Positions 15,222 through 20,333 of a DNA stretch of 20,333 nucleotides are shown here, one piece after another (the stretch's first letter is position 1; each line of letters opens with the position of its first letter). The stretch covers positions 1 to 20,333 of the forward strand of contig KV425716.1 of NCBI GenBank assembly GCA_001632425.1, read 5' to 3'. Under the pieces are notes generated by a model. It did no database searches, had not been told where the DNA came from, and worked only from the letters and a program-made list of their open reading frames with translations. The stretch is from Neolentinus lepideus HHB14362 ss-1. Its lineage: Eukaryota > Basidiomycota > Agaricomycetes > Gloeophyllales > Gloeophyllaceae. Both the position numbers and the translations under genes were made by a program.

Positions 15222-16690
15222 TTAATATCGTCTTGCATATATAGCTGTGACAATGGATTTTCCTCAACACATATTTAGATCAGACATGGATATTTTTGAT
15301 ATATCACCATCTATAATACATTCCCTTTTGGTTTCCATCCCATCATTATACCATATAGTCCCATTTTTGTCAATAAACCAACAATTGAAGTGGTAGTCTC
15401 CATGATATATAATTCCAGTTAAATAGTACTTTCTCTTATTAGTTATTCTTAATGTGAATGCTTTGGTTAAGCCAATGTTGGTACCATACATATTGAAAGC
15501 CATTATCGCTGGACTATGCACTAGACTTATTATGGTTCTCATTTGTTGTCTGCAACATCGAGCACCTCCATCTATTCCTTGAATATCTAAATATATTGCA
15601 AGCCAATTGATTATAGTGTGATGTGCTCCATTTGACCCACCATCTCTAATGTTATTGATATGATGGCAATCAAAAATCAGGGTTTCAATTTCACTTTCTT
15701 GTTCTCTTTCACATACCCGGCATTTAGTTTTTATATGGCCTATTTCATGGGCTTTCAAAATTTCTTCACATAAGTCAAATATGGATGTGCCTTCACCTTG
15801 CCTGAGAGGGAATTTATTCCTATTTTGATTGTGAAGAGTCTGCCTTATTCTATCTCTACAGATTTCCATAGTAATCTCCCCCTGGTTTACTTCCAAGAAC
15901 CCTGTAATTAGTGATCCTATCAAGTTATTCAACTTCATTTTTGTACTCCACTTGTTTCTATTCTCTGACCATAAATTGTATAAAATAGTGAAAAGAGCAT
16001 CATATGCACATGAGTATGTAGAATGCCATATAAAGCCTACAGGTGCTAGATTTGTTTCTTCTATGTTCCCATGATGCATATCATTATGTGGTTCAAGTTG
16101 AAGATCACTTGGAGCACCTTCCAGTTTAAGACTTGATTTTTCCTTGTTATCCATCTGTTGCTTATGTTCTGGTTCCTCTATGTCCCTTTGGAGTTTTGTT
16201 GGTTTGTCTTTTGTTCCTATTATTTTCCACTTTGTGTCCTCAATAAATTTAATTGGTTCTAAAGGATCTGATTTCGACCACTTGATAGCAGCATGAACAT
16301 ATTTTGGGCATTCATCTTTTTTCTAATGTTGGTAAGCCCTTATTAGGGTGTTTCTTCGATGACCTTCAATATGACTTGGTAGTAGTCCATTATATCTCAA
16401 TTTTGTTATGTAATCCAGGATTTCTAACCCTCTAAACTCTTGTCTTAGGTATCCTGATGCTCCACCCATTATTTTTTTAGGATCAAAACCTTGCAAAATG
16501 ATTGTACCATCTGCTGATGCACTTCTTGAAAGACAGGTATAATATGATTGATGATTTAAGCAGTTATTTAAGTCTACAACATTATTTGGCCTGGTGCACC
16601 CTTGAGAGGCATAGTCTGTCATAGCAAAGTTGGGAAGTATAGGTATTTGTTGCCTAGTAATCTTTTCTATTCTGTCATTGGGTATTTTAC
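15222..16690 (-). pseudogene. Helicase C-terminus with USP-like domain, copy B
   Basis: One continuous frame aligns along its length with copy A. It starts in the last helicase motifs (LPNFAMTDYASQG, YYTCLSRSASA) and runs through the basic linker into the USP-like domain (GFIWHSTYSCAYDALF; a CxxC zinc-binding pattern; YHFNCWFIDKNGTIWYNDGM). It contains two nonsense codons: TAG at 16325-16323 where copy A has Trp TGG, and TGA at 15266-15264 where copy A has Arg CGT. The original stop is the TAA at 15224-15222, so the real end lies 13 codons past the second nonsense codon. The apparent start in MLCSGLLLSS is an artefact of reading through the terminal sequence of copy A. The oxyanion-position Asn of the Cys box is His here. 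The gene is dead; nonsense and missense changes fit deamination-type mutation. Confidence 0.85.
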
Positions 16691-16742
16691 TTGAGAGAAG
16701 CAGGCCACTGCAGAGCATGGCATTTTTTACGAGTCCTGAGGT
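16691..16742 (-). other. 3' terminal structure of Helitron copy A
   Basis: Element orientation: ACCTCAGGACTCGTAA, short A/T run, hairpin GCCATGC-TCT-GCAGTGGC (16721-16704), then CTGCTTCTCTCAAG, after which the helicase codons of copy B resume (AAA ATA CCC AAT GAC). The end is therefore located to within a couple of bases at 16690/16691, near CAAG(T). This is not the canonical CTRR. Confidence 0.7.
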
Positions 16743-16757
16743 CTTTAATAATTACAA

Positions 16758-16850
16758 AGTATTATTAATATCTTCTAGAGTATATCACAGTTGCAATGCT
16801 AATAATTAAATAGTATTATCAATATCTTCTAGAGTATATCACAGTTGCAA
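16758..16850. repeat. 39-bp direct duplication at the gene end
   Basis: 16758-16796 and 16812-16850 are identical but for one base (T/C). The second copy holds the last codons and stop of the copy A protein; the first is a duplicate of that end, 54 nt downstream in the transcript. It most likely arose by slippage. Confidence 0.8.
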
Positions 16851-19800
16851 CAGATTTTCCACGACATGTATTTAAGTTTGAGAGAGGTACTTGTGATATA
16901 TGACCATCTATCCTGCACTCCCGGCCTGTTTCCATGCCATCATTATACCATATGGTTCCCTTTTTGTCAATAAAGCGACAATTAAAGTGATAGTCACCAA
17001 AGTATATAATGCCTGTCAAGTGATACTTCCTGCAGCTCCCTATTCTTAATGTAAAAGATTTGTCAAGAGTCATATTGGTAGAGGCCACATTGAATGCCAT
17101 TAAAGCAGGAGGGTTTGTCAATGTAACAGTATTCAGTACCTTCTGCCGACAACACCTATGTCCACCATCCATTCCTTCTGGATTCAGATAGGCCCCTATC
17201 CACCTGGTTATAGTGCTATTCATCCCTTCTATAACATTTCCATTTCTGTTGATGTGATGACAATCAAACATTAGATTTTCAACTTGACAATTGTTTTCCT
17301 CTCCACATATGTGGCATTTGCTTTTCATATTCCCAATACTGGGTAATCTCAGAAGTTCTTCACACAAGTCAGATATTCCTGTGCCTTGACCTCTTCTCAG
17401 AGGGAATTTATTTCTATCCAAAGTATTCAAATCTATCCTTAATCTGTCTCTGCAAATCTCCATTGTTACATCCCCTTGGCCAACTTCTAGGAAGCTAGAT
17501 ATGAGGGAAGTCATATGATTGTTTAATTTCAACTTTGTACTCCATTTCTCTTTCTTTTCTGACCATAAATTGTATACAATAGTCAGCAATGCATCATATG
17601 CACATGAATACAAGGAATTCCATATAAATCCTACTGGTTGTGTTTGTATGCTATTCCCTACAGAGCTGGACTGCAAATTGTTCTTAGTATCTTCTTGACA
17701 TTCTGCATTATTTCTTACAGCTTCACTCTCAATAGATTTAGTCTTAGATAATTGCTCTATTAGTGATTTTGTGCAATCTTGAGTTTTCTTGGCTTTGTCG
17801 GACACTATTTTCCAATTTGCATCTTCAATATATTCTACTGCATCCAAAGGATCAGATTTAGACCATTTTATAGCTGCATGGACATGCTTAGGACATTCAT
17901 CCTTTTTCCAGTGTTGATATGCTCTTACAAGGGTATTGCGTCGGTGTCCTTGGATATGTCCAGGTAATATCCCATTGAATTTCAACTTTGTAATATCATC
18001 TAATATTTCCAACTCTCTGAATTCTTGTCTAAGATATCCAGATGCACCACCCATTATCTTCCTTGGGTCAAATCCTTGAAGGATAATTGTTCCTGCTGCT
18101 GAGGCACTTCTAGACAGACATGTATAATATGATTGATGACTGGAGCAATTATTCAAGTCAACAACATTATTTGGCCTTGTACGTCCTTGGGATGCATAAT
18201 CTGTCATGGCAAAATTTGGCAAAACAGGAATCTGTTGTCGGTTAACCAACTCAATCTTATCATTAGGCATTTTGCATTGAATATTAACAGCATGTCGAGT
18301 TAAAGGGACTACATTAAGAGGTAAGCCATCTAATTGCACAGACTTTGGTGGGCTAATAAGCTCTACAAAGAGTGTTTCTAGTACAGGTGTATCCACAGAC
18401 TTATCCATATGCCATGAAACAACTCTGGCTTCTGCTCCATTAGTGATGCAACATTCTGTAGCTTCATTTTTCTTAATTAGAACAGGCATTCCTACACAAA
18501 GTGGTAGTTTGCCTGGGACATGATCTGTGGAATCATGAGGGAGATTCCACAATATATTCTGAGTGTGTTCATCAATCTTATCTGAGCTGCGTAGCTGAGT
18601 TGATTTATTCTTTCTGCCTCTAGGATTGCTCTCTGATTTCCATTTATCCATGGAATAGAAATATGTCAGCTGCTGGTTTGTATCAGATGCAAATTGACTA
18701 GAACCAAGTTCATTCAATTTATCTCGGTGAATGTTTCTTGCTGTTATAACAGATACATGTCTAAAGCGAGGATCAGTTAATTTTGGCTTAGAGGGACCCT
18801 TTCCAGCAATTCGAGATCTGAGGAATTCAATATCTTTATCTGTACATGCCTTGTATCTCATGTTCTCAAGAGCCTTTCTTAGTTTACGATCTTCAGGAGA
18901 TTGTGTTTGTTGTCTCATATTTTCTCGTAATATCACAACAGTGGTAAATTGATGCCATATAGCTTTACCAATTGCTGCTTCCTGTGCTTTTAAGGACATT
19001 CAGGTATTAATATTTGTAGCTATATTTGGACTGTATAGAGGTGGTCTATTCATTGCTGGGGGTAATTGAGCAAAATCTCCACAGAATATTACATTGATTC
19101 CTCCAAAGGGATCATCTGGATTTCCTGTAACTTTGCAGAGCTGTGCACATATGCGGTATAGATCATGGCATGATAACATTGATACTTCATCCAAGAAGAT
19201 ATATTCCACTCCTTCTAGACGAGCTTGTACTTGAGCTATGCCAGATGAGTTGCTATTCAATCTGTCTGACTTATCAGTAAAGCCAAGAACTGAATGATAG
19301 GTGGATCCTCCTACTATTGCAGCTGCAGAACCTGTAGGGGCCATAACAGTGAATCTGTAGGATTCATTCCGCATATCAAAGTAATAGATTAAAGCTTTAA
19401 TAACTTGTGACTTTCCAGTCCCAGCCATACCCCCTAAGTACATCTTCAGCTGCTCTGTTTGTGGAGAACTTGCATGGTTTGCAATAATACGAAATGCCCT
19501 TTCCTGATCTGGTCTAAGAGAAAATGTTTTAATGACTTCTTGCTGCATTTTGGCATCATCTGGTTTTGATGAGTGATAATCACGTAAAAGATATGATTGA
19601 TCAACAATTTTTACTTCACTCCATTTATGCTTGCCTTTCTCAACAGAGGTACCATTTGAAACATCAGACTGGCGATGTTTGTTTCTCTCTTGCAATATGG
19701 AATTTCTTTTGGTTTGAATCACATCAATCCAATCCTGTCTGCTTTTGTGTTCTATTGAGTTCACATCTTTAGGTAGATTCATTAGTCTTATTTCAGAACA

Positions 19801-20333
19801 TTTATCTAACCAGCCAGCACCATTAAGTACATTTTGCATCTCTTCCATTTGCTTTATCCTCTTAGCTGTTTGTGTCCCAACTTGTCCATATTCTGTTGCA
19901 TCTAGATGTTCATTGTAATTGTCATAAATATCAATACCATCTATTTGATCCATTGGCATTCCCATCTGATCAAGAATAACACTGTCCATCATAGTAGGTA
20001 GCCCAGGTACTAAACCAGCTTTTCTCTGTCTTGAAAAATCATCCCTTGCATCATAACATTCATATTGAATATTGAAAAATGACATTAGCTGTTTCTGTCT
20101 TGGGGTAAACTGGAAGTCACTAAAGGCATCATCCCAAGATTGATCTAATGTTTTGAGATCTTTTCCTGATCGCCATGGTTTGAATAATGTCATCATTGTG
20201 GTACAATAAAATTCTCTATTTCCCATGTCTCTTCTTGGCAGAGATCCACCAATGAAATTTGGCACCAGTGCAAACCCTTCTTTAACCAAACTAATATAAT
20301 GAGAGTTGTGTTGAGGATGCTCTGGTAAAAATG
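16819..20333 (-). pseudogene. Helitron PIF1-type helicase with USP-like tail, copy A
   Basis: The frame is open from the window edge (reading FLPEHPQHNSHYISLV and VPNFIGGSLPRRD, typical of fungal Helitron proteins between the Rep domain and the helicase), except for one TGA at 19002-19000. PIF1 family motifs: Walker A GMAGTGKSQ (near 19420), Walker B FLDEVSML (near 19190), CGDFAQLPP (near 19070), then after the TGA the later motifs WHQFTTVVILRENMRQ and NFAMTDYASQGRTRPNN with SYYTCLSRSASA. These helicases unwind DNA during rolling-circle transposition. A linker is followed by a C-terminal domain of about 260 residues (17640-16860) that resembles a C19 ubiquitin protease. The in-frame TGA separates helicase motifs and no intron removes it, so this copy is probably non-functional unless recoded. 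The protein start is outside the window. Confidence 0.88.
16860..17645 (-). other. USP-like cysteine protease domain of copy A
   Basis: Numbering from the Met at 18999. The Cys box GFIWNSLYSCAYDALL has Cys466 (17604-17602) with Asn at position -5, the spacing used for the oxyanion Asn in ubiquitin-specific proteases (N-x4-C). Cys-rich segments (CHICGEE, CQVENLMFDCHHI, HRCCRQ) could form the zinc finger often inserted in USPs. The C-terminal box YHLTGIIYFGDYHFNCRF followed by WYNDG supplies His671 and Asn686/Asp687, matching the USP His box and following W-Y-x-D. Seen: motifs, order and spacing. Inferred: a deubiquitinase or ubiquitin-like protease activity. No structural check was made. Confidence 0.6.

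Larger units (their letters stand above)
15152..16690 (-). mobile_element. Helitron copy B, 3' part, interrupted
   Basis: The older of two related Helitrons. Only its 3' portion is in the window: the end of the helicase region, the USP-like domain and the 3' terminus. Its coding sequence stops matching at 16690, where copy A begins. The rest of copy B should lie beyond the right edge, on the far side of copy A. Confidence 0.8.
16691..20333 (-). mobile_element. Helitron copy A, 3' part, runs off window
   Basis: A rolling-circle (Helitron) element with a fungal PIF1-type helicase. It is inserted in copy B and keeps its 3' end; its Rep/HUH nuclease domain and 5' end would lie beyond 20333. Base composition is clearly AT-richer than the Copia element or the P450 gene. 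Confidence 0.85.

Noticed and set aside
16323..16718. A separate 131-residue gene starting MLCSGLLLSS
   Set aside because: The start lies in the terminal sequence of Helitron copy A and the frame is the continuation of copy B, cut by a TAG.
18997..18999. ATG as the natural start of an independent 726-residue protein
   Set aside because: The upstream frame continues directly into it with helicase motifs on both sides of the TGA, so it is the middle of one helicase.
1..20333. CRISPR arrays, bacterial insertion sequences, rRNA or tRNA genes
   Set aside because: No regularly spaced repeats, no prokaryotic transposase and no cloverleaf-forming sequence were seen; the tRNA-like 12-mer at 9155 is only a primer-binding site.

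Overview
The window reads as nuclear DNA of a filamentous basidiomycete, most likely an Agaricomycete. Introns are about 48-61 nt with GT..AG ends. There is a microsomal cytochrome P450 gene with 13 small exons, an intact Ty1/copia retrotransposon and two copies of a Helitron with a PIF1-type helicase. Nothing suggests a prokaryote. Much of the window is transposon or gene debris, so this is an accessory, repeat-rich region.

Layout. 1-475: 5' part of an unrecognised spliced gene on the minus strand, running off the left edge. 476-4004: mostly decayed DNA with short repeats, an isolated Helitron-end-like motif (1462-1479), two possible terminal exons, a degenerate P450 fragment on the minus strand (2474-2767) and a diverged direct repeat about 1.1 kb apart (2058/3142). 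4010-9602: a complete Copia element on the minus strand with 436-bp LTRs differing at 2 positions, 5-bp target duplication AGTTC, one uninterrupted 1560-codon Gag-Pol, a polypurine tract, and a primer-binding site matching the anticodon arm of initiator tRNA-Met. 9608-10782: no gene I can support, apart from a TATA box for the next gene. 10783-12990: a complete P450 gene on the plus strand; joining 13 exons gives one 515-residue frame with every P450 signature. 13000-15150: small repeats and one exon-like frame resembling the N-terminal four-helix domain (MLKL/HeLo-like) of fungal cell-death and NLR-type proteins.

15152-20333: two Helitron copies on the minus strand. Copy A (about 16691 to beyond the right edge) sits inside the helicase reading frame of an older copy B (15152-16690). 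Both keep the same 3'-terminal hairpin. In both, the helicase reading frame continues into a C-terminal domain whose Cys, His and Asn/Asp boxes look like a ubiquitin-specific-protease (C19) fold. Copy B has two nonsense codons explained by C-to-T or G-to-A change; copy A has one in-frame TGA between helicase motifs.

The most notable points are the helicase/USP-like fusion carried by a Helitron, the self-nested insertion that marks its 3' end, and the spliced P450 gene with a 14-nt microexon whose counterpart survives in the decayed fragment at 2474-2487. All calls come from reading the sequence by eye; no database search was run.
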